Origin: Dehalococcoidia bacterium
Lineage (GTDB): Bacteria > Chloroflexota > Dehalococcoidia > SpSt-223
DNA: 64,000 bases
Direction of reading: 5' to 3'
NCBI GenBank assembly: GCA_025054935.1
Contig: JANWZD010000007.1
Span: forward strand, 62,379 to 126,378
This document shows, one piece after another, positions 41,792 to 50,911 of the stretch. Positions within the stretch are counted from its first letter, which is position 1, and each line of letters begins with the position of its first letter. The position numbers were made by a program, and so were the translations under genes. The notes beneath the pieces are model-generated. The model was not told the origin of the DNA, did no database searches, and saw nothing but the letters and a program-made list of their open reading frames with translations.

Positions 41792-44418
41792 GGCAGCACT
41801 CCCCAATGCACAAGGACACTCTCTCCCGTCTCGGCCGGCAGACGGGGCCCCGCGGGAGGATGGTACAGCCCGACTACGAGCGCGTACTCGCCGGCAATTC
41901 CCGCTGGGGCGACAAGCCGATGGCGGTCGATGATAATCTCGCCCGGTGCCCAGCCGCGCGTCGGGGCGGTGCCATTGGCGGGGCGGGAGTCGTGTTGTGC
42001 CACCGGCCGGCCGTCGGGGCCGACAAGGTGGACAAAGACTGCAAGATCCTCGTCAAGAGGAGCTGCCGTTTGCCAGAGCAGCTCTACCTCCATCTCGCGC
42101 CCGAGCGCACCGGACGGAAGCACCTGGCTCTCCGGGCCGAACACGGTCGCGCCAATGAGGCGGATAGCGCTGCCGAACCGAACGTTGAGCAGAGTGGCGG
42201 GTGTTGGCACATCAGCCGCCGGAGCGCGGCCGATCACATTAACCTCACCCAGCCGCGTCGTGCCGAAGGGGCCGGCAACCTCCACTGCGAGGCGGCCGCG
42301 CTCGCGGAGGATGACCTCGCGCACCTCGCGGATCGGCTCATGTAGGCGGCCCTGCGGGGGCCGAGCGCGGCTCGCCGCGCCTCCGATACGGAGGGTGACT
42401 TCCGGCATCTCCTCGCTTGCGGGAAGCCAATAGAGGCTGACCAGCACCGCCTCGCCGACATGATAGGGTCCTTCTCCGAACTCGGCGCCAAGCAGCTGGA
42501 GTCCGGGCGCAACCGTGCGGCGGAGAGGCCGACCGATGGCGAGGGAGTCTGGAGGGAGGGGCGTGCGGGCGGGCTGCACTTCGATCTCCCCGAGGTCGAG
42601 CTCCGGCGCCGGGGGAGCGCCGGGGCGGACAGCGGAGAGGAGCGCAGTGCCGTCAGAAAGCGAGAGCAGTAGCCGATAGCGTCCCGGCGGGGTCGCCGGC
42701 AGCACAAGCACTGCGCGCCGGTCGACCGTTGCGGCGCGCTCCGTCATCACGCGCGTGTCGTGGTGCGCCCACGTCACCCCGCGCGCATCCGCCAAGCGAA
42801 GATGCGCCGTCGCTGGACTGGGAGCAGCACCCCAGACCAGTTCTACCGGCACGGCTCCTTTCCCTGCTTCCACCGGCGCCGGGTCTATCGCGGCGCTGAC
42901 GAGGAGACGGTCGCCGAAGCGAACGTCCCGCGCCCGAACGTCCGGCGCCTCGCCCGCTTGGGCAAAGAGGAGCCGATGATCGCCGTACCAGTCGGCTGAA
43001 ATGAGAAACAACTGCTCGGAGAAAGCGCGCTCGAGCCGGCTCTCCAGCTGGCGGCCGAGGCGCTGGTAGGCAGGCAGCCAGACCCGCCGGCCGGCTGTCC
43101 ATGCCGCAAGGTCGCGCTCCATCGCTGCGGGGTCCGCAGCCCACAGCTCCGCCGGCACGAGCCGCGCCTCCGGAGGCGGCCGTCGGTCGTACAAGCGGAG
43201 GTACCCCACTTGCCACGGGTAAACCGCGAGGTACAGGTCGGAGGGGTGAGCGAGCCGCTCAATAACGCGGATCATCGGGCGGGGGTCATCCGCAGGGCGC
43301 TGAGCGAGCGCGGCCCAAACTCCTGCCGACGAAGCGGCAAGGAGAAGAGCCGCTGCTGCTCCGCCGAGCACGAAGATGACCGGCCGCGCGCCGAACTGCG
43401 GGAGAACGCGCGCTGCGCCGTCTGCGGCGAGCAGCAGCCAGAGCGGAAGGACGAACAGAAAAAGGCGTTCCCAGCCTGGCGGATTGAACGGATAGCGCAG
43501 ATTGACGAGATACCCGAGCGCGAGCGGAAGAACGACCGCGACCGCAAGCAGCATAGCGACGGGGCGCGCCGGCCGCGCGAGGCTCGCGAGGGCAAGAGCA
43601 GCAGCCGTGACGGCAGCGGCCGCTCCGAGCGCTCCGCCTCCAAACGCCGCCGCGCCGAAGCCTCCGAAGAAGCTGACCGGATCGAGCGGCAGATAACCCT
43701 CAACGGCCACTTTTGTCTGGACATAGGCAGCGAGCTGTGAGCCCGCAGAAGCAGCCCAGAGGGCGAACGGCGCGCCAGCCAGCAGGAGGGCGAGGAGGCG
43801 GAGGCGGCGGTGACCGAACAGGGGGAGCGTCAGCGCATGGGCGAGAAAGAGAAATCCGGCGTAATATTGAGTAAGAAGCGCCGCCGCCATCACGCCGCCG
43901 TACAGCGCAACCGACCGTCCCGTCGCAACTCGCCACCACTGCCAGGTTGCGAGGAGGGCAAGGAGGGTCACCAAGGCGTACATCCGCACTTCGAATGAGT
44001 ACGCCACGTGGAGCGGCGACAGCGCGAGGGCAGCGGCAGCAAGCCAGGCGCTCCGCTGTCCCACCGCTCGGCTCCCGAAAGCGATCACTCCAGCGACGGT
44101 GAGGGTGCCGAGGGCGACCGAGTAGAACCGCACCGACAGCTCGTTCCACCCGACGAGAGCGGTCCACAGCTGAAGCGACCAGTAGTAAAAGGGAGGATGA
44201 ATGTCGAGCGCGGTCAGCCGCGCCGTCTCGACGGGGGAACTGCCCGCGAAGTAGATGGTGTAGCCCTCGTCGAACCACAGCGGCCGGTCGATAGTTCCCG
44301 CGAGGCGGAGCGCAAAGGCGAGCCCCAGCAGGGCGAGCGGCACGGCGCGACAGCGCGCGAGGCAAGCCGACTGGGGAAGCGCCAGCGCGGCGGTGGAGAG
44401 AGGCGCCGGGCGAGGCAT
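41788..44418 (-). CDS. Large GT39-like membrane glycosyltransferase
   Basis: An 876-residue protein. The first half has about 11 helices with the PMT/ArnT-type motifs PLWFDEGYTIYFAGSSP, ALDIHPPFYYWSLQLW and YSFEVRMYALVTLLAL. The second half (about 430-876) is soluble and beta-rich with two repeated jelly-roll-like stretches (FGDRLLVSAAIDPAPVEAG, LLNVRFGSAIRLIGATVFGP) and probably lies outside the membrane. It likely transfers a sugar from a polyprenyl-phosphate donor to protein or glycan. I start it at ATG 44418, since the 30 codons before overlap the divergent EamA gene. It leads a two-gene operon with the MFS exporter. Confidence 0.82.
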   Translation of the reverse strand: MPRPAPLSTAALALPQSACLARCRAVPLALLGLAFALRLAGTIDRPLWFDEGYTIYFAGSSPVETARLTALDIHPPFYYWSLQLWTALVGWNELSVRFYSVALGTLTVAGVIAFGSRAVGQRSAWLAAAALALSPLHVAYSFEVRMYALVTLLALLATWQWWRVATGRSVALYGGVMAAALLTQYYAGFLFLAHALTLPLFGHRRLRLLALLLAGAPFALWAASAGSQLAAYVQTKVAVEGYLPLDPVSFFGGFGAAAFGGGALGAAAAVTAAALALASLARPARPVAMLLAVAVVLPLALGYLVNLRYPFNPPGWERLFLFVLPLWLLLAADGAARVLPQFGARPVIFVLGGAAAALLLAASSAGVWAALAQRPADDPRPMIRVIERLAHPSDLYLAVYPWQVGYLRLYDRRPPPEARLVPAELWAADPAAMERDLAAWTAGRRVWLPAYQRLGRQLESRLERAFSEQLFLISADWYGDHRLLFAQAGEAPDVRARDVRFGDRLLVSAAIDPAPVEAGKGAVPVELVWGAAPSPATAHLRLADARGVTWAHHDTRVMTERAATVDRRAVLVLPATPPGRYRLLLSLSDGTALLSAVRPGAPPAPELDLGEIEVQPARTPLPPDSLAIGRPLRRTVAPGLQLLGAEFGEGPYHVGEAVLVSLYWLPASEEMPEVTLRIGGAASRARPPQGRLHEPIREVREVILRERGRLAVEVAGPFGTTRLGEVNVIGRAPAADVPTPATLLNVRFGSAIRLIGATVFGPESQVLPSGALGREMEVELLWQTAAPLDEDLAVFVHLVGPDGRPVAQHDSRPANGTAPTRGWAPGEIIIDRHRLVAPAGIAGEYALVVGLYHPPAGPRLPAETGESVLVHWGVLP

Positions 44419-44441
44419 ATTCCGAAGAGTAGCAGAGCAGC

Positions 44442-45371
44442 ATGACGAGTGGCGTTCACAAGTACCAATCCGTTCTGCCGGTTGCGGCCCTGATCGCGGT
44501 GACCGCAATTTGGGGCAGCACGTTTGTCGCCATTAAGGGCGGCTTGGATGGAATTGCCCCCTTCGGCTTTCTCGTTCTCCGCTTTGGCCTCGCCGCGCTC
44601 TGCCTGCTGCCCTTCTATGGGCGCGACCTCCGCCGGATGACAGCCGCCGACTGGACCGCCGCCCTTGTCGTGGGGCTGTGGCTCTTCGGCGCCTACGCCC
44701 TGCAGATGCTCGGCGTCGAACGGAGCACCGCGAGCAAGGGAGGGTTCATCACCGGACTGTCCGTTATCTTCGTGCCGATCGGCGTCTGGCTCTGGCAGCA
44801 TCGCGCGCCGGGATGGCGCTTCGCCTTCGCCGCCGCTTTGGCCACCCTCGGCCTTGGGCTGCTCACGCTCAAAGGCGATTTGACAGTGGAGACGGGCGAC
44901 CTCCTCTTGCTCGGCTGCGCCGTCTGCTTCGCAGGCCATATCATCGCCCTCGGGCACTCCACCCAGCGTCATCCCCTTCCGGTGCTTGTCGTCGGTCAGG
45001 TCGGCCTGGTGGCGCTCCTTTCCCTGCCGTTCGCGCTCGCCTTTGAGCGCGTGCCCATCCCGACGACTCCCGCTGCAGTCTTCGGCGTGGTCTATACCTC
45101 GCTCGCTGCAACGGTCTTCGTTCTTGTCGTGCAAACGTGGGCACAGCGCACGGTCTCGCCTACCCGCGCCGCGATTATCTTCGCCGCCGAACCTGTGTTC
45201 GCGGCGCTCTTCGCTGTGCTGCTGGGCGGAGAGACGCTCAGCGCGCTGCAGGTCGTCGGCGGAGCGCTCATCGTGATCGGCATGCTCTTCGCTATCCCTG
45301 CCGAGGCGAAGAGCACCGGCGTTGCCGGCCGCCTCACCCCGCATGCGCGGCCGGCGCCAACGCAGAGCTAG
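44442..45371 (+). CDS. EamA/DMT-family transporter
   Basis: A 309-residue inner-membrane exporter with ten hydrophobic helices in two EamA repeats. Motifs include AIWGSTFVAIKGGLDGIAPFGFLVLRF in two pieces, TASKGGFITGLSVIFVP and SLAATVFVLVVQTWAQRTVSPTRAAIIFAAEPVF likewise. Relatives export amino acids or metabolites. It starts 24 bases from the divergent glycosyltransferase and overlaps the convergent parB-like gene by 4 bases. Confidence 0.92.
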   Translation: MTSGVHKYQSVLPVAALIAVTAIWGSTFVAIKGGLDGIAPFGFLVLRFGLAALCLLPFYGRDLRRMTAADWTAALVVGLWLFGAYALQMLGVERSTASKGGFITGLSVIFVPIGVWLWQHRAPGWRFAFAAALATLGLGLLTLKGDLTVETGDLLLLGCAVCFAGHIIALGHSTQRHPLPVLVVGQVGLVALLSLPFALAFERVPIPTTPAAVFGVVYTSLAATVFVLVVQTWAQRTVSPTRAAIIFAAEPVFAALFAVLLGGETLSALQVVGGALIVIGMLFAIPAEAKSTGVAGRLTPHARPAPTQS

Positions 45372-46432
45372 GCAACCGGCTCGGTCTCGTGCCAGCCTCG
45401 CTCGGCGAGGAACGCTCCCAGCGCGTCGGCGACCCACCGCAGCTGGCGGTACGCCAAGCGCAGCCGCGGAGCCGCTTCGGGCTGGCGCGCGGCGGCCTTC
45501 GCAAGGTCGCCTTCCTCGAGGGCGCGCGCCAGCCGGTCGACTTCGTCGCAGAAGGCATCGATCGTCCGGATCCTGCGGAGCCGGCTGCGGTCGGTGGTCT
45601 CAAGCGCAGCACCGGCCGGCGACGCATCGAGAAGGGCGTCGATCTCGTCGCGCGGTTGCTCCTCCCACAGGTCGGCGTCTTCATCGGCCACCACGGCCGA
45701 TTCGCGCTTCACCCGGTCATCGAGGGCGGGAGGCGTGCCCGCGCGCTCTTCTTCGAGCGTGACGCTCCCCGCGAGATGGATCGCTTCTTCCGCTGAAAGC
45801 CCTTTGTGGCGCGCCATCAGCTGGGCAGCGTCGCGCAGGCGCGAGGCAGGTAGCTCAAGCTGCACGGCGAGCGTCGCCAGCTCAAGCTGGCGCGCCGGCT
45901 CCTGAATGAGCCGCAAATGTTGCGCCTGGCTGACCGACAGCTCCTCGTCTTGGATGAGATCGCGTACCCCGGCGGCCAGCTCCCGGAGCGACAGGTAGCG
46001 CTGCACTGTCCGCACCGAAAAGCCGACCATCGCCGCGACCCGCTCGTCGAGTTCGGACTCGCTCAGGGTCGGCGCCCGCTGGGCAAGCCGCCGCCGCAGC
46101 TTGGCAAGCCCCTCCGCCTGCTCCATATCGCCAAGCTGCCGACGCTGGAGATTCTCGATCAGATGGTGAACGAGATAGTCCTCCTCCTCACTGTCGGCCA
46201 CTTCGACACACGGCACCGCCTCGACGCCAGCCAGCACGGCAGCCCGCCGGCGGCGATTGCCGTACACCACCCGGTAGCTTGTGCCCACTTGGCGCACCCC
46301 GAGCGGCTCAAGCACTCCGAACTCCCGGATCGTCGAGGCGAGCCCCGCGATATCGCCCTCCTTCTTGCGCACATAGCTGCTATCAACTTGGAGCGTGTTC
46401 GGATCGAGCCAAAGGATCTGCCGTTCTCTCAT
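45368..46432 (-). CDS. ParB/Spo0J-like nuclease-superfamily partition protein (no parA)
   Basis: A 354-residue ParB-family protein. The N-terminal ParB/sulfiredoxin-like domain has ILWLDPNTLQVDSSYVRKKEG, GVLEPLGVRQVGTSYRVVYG and GNRRRRAAVLAG where standard ParB has GERRxRA, then LIENLQRRQLGDMEQAEGL. A helix-turn-helix domain follows (MVGFSVRTVQRYLSL, ELSVSQAQHLRLI), and the C-terminus is acidic. No parA partner or TGTTTCACGTGAAACA-type parS site is seen in the window. It could be a second, non-chromosomal-type ParB with a regulatory role. ATG 46432 gives the expected N-terminus. Confidence 0.85.
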   Translation of the reverse strand: MRERQILWLDPNTLQVDSSYVRKKEGDIAGLASTIREFGVLEPLGVRQVGTSYRVVYGNRRRRAAVLAGVEAVPCVEVADSEEEDYLVHHLIENLQRRQLGDMEQAEGLAKLRRRLAQRAPTLSESELDERVAAMVGFSVRTVQRYLSLRELAAGVRDLIQDEELSVSQAQHLRLIQEPARQLELATLAVQLELPASRLRDAAQLMARHKGLSAEEAIHLAGSVTLEEERAGTPPALDDRVKRESAVVADEDADLWEEQPRDEIDALLDASPAGAALETTDRSRLRRIRTIDAFCDEVDRLARALEEGDLAKAAARQPEAAPRLRLAYRQLRWVADALGAFLAERGWHETEPVA

Positions 46433-46567
46433 CGACACCCGCCTGCTCGGCCAGCTTGGCCGCTTGCTTACGGCCACTGTACGCCACATGCTGCCGAGAA
46501 AGAAGCAGTTAGGGCACGCCGGCAGCAGCGCGCGCGCAAATGTGCTACCGTCAGCAGGGAGGAAACG

Positions 46568-47326
46568 ATGAACCTTGACGGGGCAGTCGCGCTCATCACG
46601 GGAGGATCCGGCGGGATCGGTGCCGCGCTTGGAGAGGAGCTGGCGAAAAAGGGAGCGCGGGTCGTCCTCTTTGCTCGTCGCGCCGAGCGACTGGGTGAGG
46701 TCGTTGCGCGCATCGGAAGCGAGCGCGCCCTCGCTGTTGTCGGCTCGGTTACTGAGGCGGACGACCTCCGGCGCGCGGTGCGGCTTGCGGTCGAGCGGTT
46801 CGGCGGGCTCGACATCCTCGTCAACAATGCCGGCATCGGCCTCTATGGTCTCATTGAGTCGCTGCCCGCTGACCTCCTCCTTGAGACGTGGAAGACCAAC
46901 GTCCTCGGCGTGATCCTCGCAATTCAAGCCGCGCTGCCGGCGCTGCGGAAGTCCGACCGCGCTCTGATCGTCAACATTTCGTCAGTAACCTCTGTTCTGT
47001 CCTCTCCCAGCTTAGCCGGCTACGCCATGACAAAAGCCGCTCTCAACCTCCTGACCGAGACCTTGCGCAAGGAACTGCGCGAAGACGGCATCCGAGTGCT
47101 CAATATCTTTCCGGGCTACATCGGCAACGAATTCGCTGACCACGCCTATATTGTCGACGACTCGCCCGTCGCCCAGCGGCTGCGGGTGACGCGCCCCGCG
47201 CGCACCTCAGAAGATGCTGCGCGCGACATCGTCGCAGCGATAGAAAACGACCTCGAAGACTGGCGCTACGAAGTGGAAGCCGCAAAGCAGACCACCAGCG
47301 GCGCGGGAAACGCGGCATCGGACTGA
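46568..47326 (+). CDS. Short-chain dehydrogenase/reductase
   Basis: A 252-residue classical SDR. It has the NAD(P) site ITGGSGGIGAALGEEL, ARRAERL (Arg pair favouring NADP), NNAGIG, the catalytic Ser in NISSVTS and YAMTK (Tyr, Lys). The C-terminus lies in the usual range. ATG 46568 has GGAGG about 5 bases upstream. No pathway is evident from neighbours, so the substrate is unknown. Confidence 0.93.
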   Translation: MNLDGAVALITGGSGGIGAALGEELAKKGARVVLFARRAERLGEVVARIGSERALAVVGSVTEADDLRRAVRLAVERFGGLDILVNNAGIGLYGLIESLPADLLLETWKTNVLGVILAIQAALPALRKSDRALIVNISSVTSVLSSPSLAGYAMTKAALNLLTETLRKELREDGIRVLNIFPGYIGNEFADHAYIVDDSPVAQRLRVTRPARTSEDAARDIVAAIENDLEDWRYEVEAAKQTTSGAGNAASD

Positions 47327-47458
47327 CAGGACTGCGATTCCACGAAACAGGAGCGGCAGATAGTCTCAACAGTCTGCTTAGCTGCAGCTGAGATGAGGAC
47401 TGCCGCGACGCGGCGCAGTATGGTAGTGTGATCGCGATCTTACGAGAGGAGCAGCACT

Positions 47459-48157
47459 GTGGCCGTTCTTCGCCAAAAAGCCGTTCATCTCCCGATCAAT
47501 GGCGCGATGCTCGACGGCACCCTCGTCCACCTCGACGATACCGAGAAGCGTCCGGGGGTCGTCTTGATCCAAGAGTGGTGGGGGATCGAGCCGCACGTGC
47601 TCGAGCTTGCCCACAAGCTCGCGGCCGCCGGGTTTGTCGTCTTCGTGCCCGACCACTACCACGGCCGGGTCGCCACCGAGCCGGATGAAGCCGGCAAAGA
47701 GATGATGCTGCTGTTTGAGAACATGCAGCGGGCCATCAAAGAGATCGGCGCGTCGATCGAGTACCTTCGGGGGCTGGACAACGTCGCCCCGAAGAAAATC
47801 GGGGTGATGGGCTTCTGCATGGGCGGGCTGCTGACCTACAAGGCCGCAGAGACATTCGGCGACCAAATCGGCGCCGCGGTGCCGGTCTACGGCGTCAACT
47901 ACCAGCCGACGGTTGAGGAAGTCGCAAAGGTCAGCGCCCCGATCCTGGCCATCTACGGCGCCCAGGATCCGTTCGTGCCCCGCGAGCAGATCGAGCGGGT
48001 TGAGCAAGTGTACAAGCAGGCGGGGAAAGACATCCGGATTTCGATCTATCCCGCAGGTCACGCCTTCATCAACCCCGACCACGGGAACCTGCATCCAGAG
48101 TCGGCGGAAAAGGCGTGGAACGAGGCCGTCAGCTTCCTTCGCGACAAGCTGCGCTAG
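47459..48157 (+). CDS. Dienelactone hydrolase family protein
   Basis: A 232-residue alpha/beta hydrolase of the DLH class. It has VLIQEWWGIEPHVLELAHKLAAAGF split between strand and helix, nucleophile Cys in IGVMGFCMGGLLT, Asp in LAIYGAQDPFVP and His in PAGHAFINP. The cysteine nucleophile is typical of dienelactone hydrolases, which open lactone rings in aromatic breakdown, though many relatives act on other esters. GTG start 47459. No chlorocatechol genes are near, so the natural substrate is open. Confidence 0.92.
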   Translation: MAVLRQKAVHLPINGAMLDGTLVHLDDTEKRPGVVLIQEWWGIEPHVLELAHKLAAAGFVVFVPDHYHGRVATEPDEAGKEMMLLFENMQRAIKEIGASIEYLRGLDNVAPKKIGVMGFCMGGLLTYKAAETFGDQIGAAVPVYGVNYQPTVEEVAKVSAPILAIYGAQDPFVPREQIERVEQVYKQAGKDIRISIYPAGHAFINPDHGNLHPESAEKAWNEAVSFLRDKLR

Positions 48158-48618
48158 TCCCGCACAGCCGCCGCTCCGCCCCTTCGAGAGGCGGGGCCCT
48201 CAGCGCTGAAGCCGGCCCCGCCCCTTGAGAACCGCCTGCGGCGCCGCTCCCGCTTGCTCGCACGCCTCCGCGCTCCAGCGCGACGAGACCCGCATCCCCA
48301 GGAGCATTCGAAGGCGCGTCCGTGTTCGCAGGCACTCCGCCAGCCACGGGAGCATCGTCTCAAAGGGCTGGTGCGACCTCCTTGGAGCGGCGCCGCAGCG
48401 TTCGGCAGCCTCTGCGGCTGCTGCGTCTCGTTCTCCTTGCGACAAGAAGCCGAAAGCACCCGCTTCGCTATCTCCTCGCCGCCGACCCTGCGTCCTCTGC
48501 CGCCCTCCTCGGGCAGGCGCGACTGCTTGCAGCGCCTCCCGCTGCTGCGGCCGACGCAGCCGCGGCGCGCCCTGACCCGGCACGGCGCCTGCCGCTAGAA
48601 TTCGGCGAGCTTCCTGTC
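48158..48618. other. Intergenic stretch, no supported gene
   Basis: About 460 GC-rich bases between the dienelactone hydrolase and the HAD gene. Open frames exist on both strands (for example an in-frame extension of the HAD gene up to 48322, and a minus-strand frame at 48200-48583), but their products are low-complexity Ala/Arg sequences with no motif. A 9-bp stem-loop follows the dienelactone hydrolase gene. I see nothing else. Confidence 0.4.
48190..48222 (+). terminator. Stem-loop after the dienelactone hydrolase gene
   Basis: GGCGGGGCC pairs with GGCCCCGCC (9 bp) around a 15-base loop, 33 bases after the stop. No T-run follows, so it may be a weak terminator or 3' stabiliser. Confidence 0.4.
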
Positions 48619-49485
48619 GTGGAGAACGCTATTATCCCAAGCGCCGCTCTTGCCCCCACCGCTCTTCCACCCGCGAGACCGTCCTGCCCTTTCCGCCTGC
48701 TTGCCGTCGACCTCGACGGCACGCTGATCGGGAGCGATTTGACCATTCGGCCCGCCGTCCGCGCTGCGGTTGCAGCACTGATCGAGCGCGGAATTGTGGT
48801 CGTGCTGGCGACAGGCCGGATGTACGTCTCTTCACGTCCGTTCGCCGAAGCGCTCGGCATCACGGCGCCCCTCATCTGCTACCAAGGCGCGCTGGTGCGC
48901 GAGATCGAGGGAGAGCAGCGCATTCTCCGGCATGTTCCCGTTCCGCTGACCTTAGCCCGCCAGATCGCCGCCTTTGCTCGCGCCAACGACCTGACGATGC
49001 ACGTCTACCACGACGACCGCGCCTACACCGCTCGCTTCACCGAGGAATCGGCCTACTACGCCGAACTGAATCGGATCCCCGTTGCGGAAGTCGGCGACCT
49101 CGTTTCGTTCCTGAAACGTCGCCCAACCAAGATCGTCTTCATCAGCGGGCCCGAGGGCGTCCGCCGCATTTACGAGGAACTCGCCGCGCGATGGGGCGCT
49201 GTCGCACAAGTCACCCAGTCGAACCCGCGCTTCGCCGAGATTACAGCGCGTGGAGTGTCGAAAGGCTCCGCCCTGCGGACCCTCGCCCGCAAGCTCGGCG
49301 TTCGCCGCTGCGAGATTGTAGCGATCGGGGATCACGAGAACGACCGCTCTCTGCTCGAGAACGCCGGCGTCGGCGTCGCCATGGGGAACGCTGTGGCAGA
49401 GCTGAAGGCGATCGCCGACCTCGTCGCTCCGCCGGTGACCGAAGACGGGGCGGCGTGGGCGATCCGGCACCTGTTCGGAGTGTAG
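48619..49485 (+). CDS. Cof-type HAD-superfamily phosphatase
   Basis: A 288-residue HAD hydrolase of the Cof/YidA group. Motif I is FRLLAVDLDGTLIGSD, motif II VVLATGRMYV, motif III lysine in GVSKGSALRTLARKLG, and motif IV VAIGDHENDRSLLENAGVGVAMGNA. A C2-type cap lies between motifs II and III. Such enzymes remove phosphate from sugar phosphates or flavin precursors. GTG 48619 is the nearest start giving a normal N-terminus; no ATG precedes motif I in this frame close by. The first 20 residues are uncertain. Confidence 0.9.
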   Translation: MENAIIPSAALAPTALPPARPSCPFRLLAVDLDGTLIGSDLTIRPAVRAAVAALIERGIVVVLATGRMYVSSRPFAEALGITAPLICYQGALVREIEGEQRILRHVPVPLTLARQIAAFARANDLTMHVYHDDRAYTARFTEESAYYAELNRIPVAEVGDLVSFLKRRPTKIVFISGPEGVRRIYEELAARWGAVAQVTQSNPRFAEITARGVSKGSALRTLARKLGVRRCEIVAIGDHENDRSLLENAGVGVAMGNAVAELKAIADLVAPPVTEDGAAWAIRHLFGV

Positions 49486-50266
49486 GGCGGACGAGTGGTT
49501 TCTGCCCCTCTCCTTGACGTCAGAAGACGCCTCTCATAAGCTTGCTGAAAAGGACGGGGAACGGCCCGCCTAGCCGCAGCACTCCCGCCGGAGCGCATTC
49601 ACGACGAGGCGAGCGGTCGGGGCAACCGCAGACAATTGTCTCGGCTGTCCAGCCCACCCCGCCGCTCCGACGTCTCCGACAGCCTGTTCGCGGCCGACGG
49701 AAGAACGCCGATCTGCGAGGAGAAGGTGGCGCAGTTTTACCTCGGGAACGGCGAAACAGTGGACCGAGAGACGCTCCACGCCCTTCTCCGCCTGCCCGAC
49801 GATGTTGCGGTCCTCGCCGGCCTCCGAGCCTCGCGCCACGTCTCATTGCCTGCCTGGACTATCCCCCGCGCTCGCTTTTTCTCGTTGAGGTCACCGCTAA
49901 AGCCGGTCGCCGGCGCCGCCCTGTCGACGGGGTGCGGGAAGATGAAGAGGAATTGCGCCGGAGGGGGTGGCATCTCTCTCCCCCTTCCTCTGAATGCGGT
50001 CAGAACCCGCTTCGGCAGGCTGTTCACCCGGCGCCCACCCGGAAGGAGTAGGCTCCCTCTCCGCAGAGTTTGCTTTCGGGTGCGCAATCGCCGCGGTCTG
50101 CCCCGCGAGAGCACCGCATGCTCTTTCCCGCGGCTGTCCCTCCTTTTCGCGCATCCGCTGAACCGGCGGCAAAGCGACCGGTTCGCGATACGATCACAGG
50201 GACGAGACGCTTCTCGAAGGGCCGACAACTTTTCGGGGCCGGCATCTGTTTCCGGTCAGTCGAGGG
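49486..50266. other. Gap of 780 bases, possibly decayed coding sequence
   Basis: No intact gene is supported. On the plus strand, one frame at about 49669-49840 has high third-position GC and a protein-like product (SDSLFAADGRTPICEEKVAQ...FYLGNGETVDRETLHALLRL). The coding character then seems to move to another frame (RLIACLDYPPRSLFLVEVTA to about 50051), as a frameshifted gene would. Neither part has a recognisable domain. A 12-bp palindrome AGACAATTGTCT lies at 49630-49641. The region may be a pseudogene, a gene with a sequencing error, or chance. Confidence 0.3.
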
Positions 50267-50785
50267 ATGATTGAGCGTATGGCAGAGTATCTTGGATCTC
50301 GCAACTGGCAACCGTCGCGCGAGCCGCGTGAGCCCGACACGGCCCACCTTCAACGGATCAGCGCCCAGCTCAGCGCCCTCCAACGTGAGGTGCAGGAGCT
50401 GAAGCGCATGGTCGCCGCCCTCGCCAGTAATGGAGTTGGGCGACCGCCCGCCGAGCCCCCGCGGCAGAGCGCCGAGCGTGCCGCGCCGACCGCCGACCGC
50501 GACCTCGCCATTGAGCTGCTCGTCGACGTCGTCCGCGAGCTCCGCGATCGCGGGACCGTCCGCCTGTTTACCGCCGTCAACGAAGAAGTGCGGCGACGCT
50601 TCGGGGAACTCCCCAATGATCGGATCCCCTACGAGCGGTTCAAGGACTTTGTCCAAGACGCCCAGCGTCGCGGAAAGATCCGGCTCGTGCGGGTGGGCCC
50701 CGTCGACCATGTCCTGCTTGCGGACGAGTCTATCCAGGCGTATGTCGAAACCGTGCGGCGCGAGATGGAGTTCGTCCAGCCCTGA
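50267..50785 (+). CDS. Hypothetical protein: coiled coil plus winged-helix-like domain
   Basis: A 172-residue protein. Residues about 25-55 form a coiled coil (LQRISAQLSALQREVQELKRMVAAL in two parts), followed by a Pro/Ala linker, and about 78-150 resemble an OST-HTH/winged-helix type (AIELLVDVVRELRDRGTV, RFGELPNDRIPYERFKDFVQ, GKIRLVRVGPVDHVLLA). This suggests DNA or RNA binding, but no exact family is recognised. ATG 50267 has a GAGGG SD; ATG 50279 is an alternative. The small CxxC peptide and ppk2 follow on the same strand. Confidence 0.7.
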   Translation: MIERMAEYLGSRNWQPSREPREPDTAHLQRISAQLSALQREVQELKRMVAALASNGVGRPPAEPPRQSAERAAPTADRDLAIELLVDVVRELRDRGTVRLFTAVNEEVRRRFGELPNDRIPYERFKDFVQDAQRRGKIRLVRVGPVDHVLLADESIQAYVETVRREMEFVQP

Positions 50786-50794
50786 GGAGCGCGT

Positions 50795-50911
50795 ATGTGC
50801 CCGTTCTGTCTCTTCGCCGCGATTGCGCTGCCGATCGCCGCTGGGGCAGCGGCGGTTGACCGCCTCCGCCCGCTCCGGCGGGCACTGCGTCTGAGCCGCG
50901 TCCGTGGATGA
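50795..50911 (+). CDS. 38-residue membrane peptide with CPFC motif
   Basis: A small open frame missed by length filters. It encodes MCPFCLFAAIALPIAAGAAA followed by a basic tail of 18 residues. Residues 4-22 form one hydrophobic helix, the CxxC motif lies at its start, and the Arg-rich tail should stay inside. GAGGA lies 5 bases before ATG 50795, a strong SD. The gene starts just after the winged-helix gene and its stop overlaps the GTG of ppk2 by 8 bases, so it is likely translated as part of an operon. Function unknown; thiol or metal chemistry at the membrane is possible. Confidence 0.5.
   Translation: MCPFCLFAAIALPIAAGAAAVDRLRPLRRALRLSRVRG

Noticed and set aside
49690-49760. Similarity of VAQFYLGNGETVDR to the end of malonyl-CoA decarboxylase
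   Set aside because: Only a short run looks alike and the flanking residues do not continue the match.
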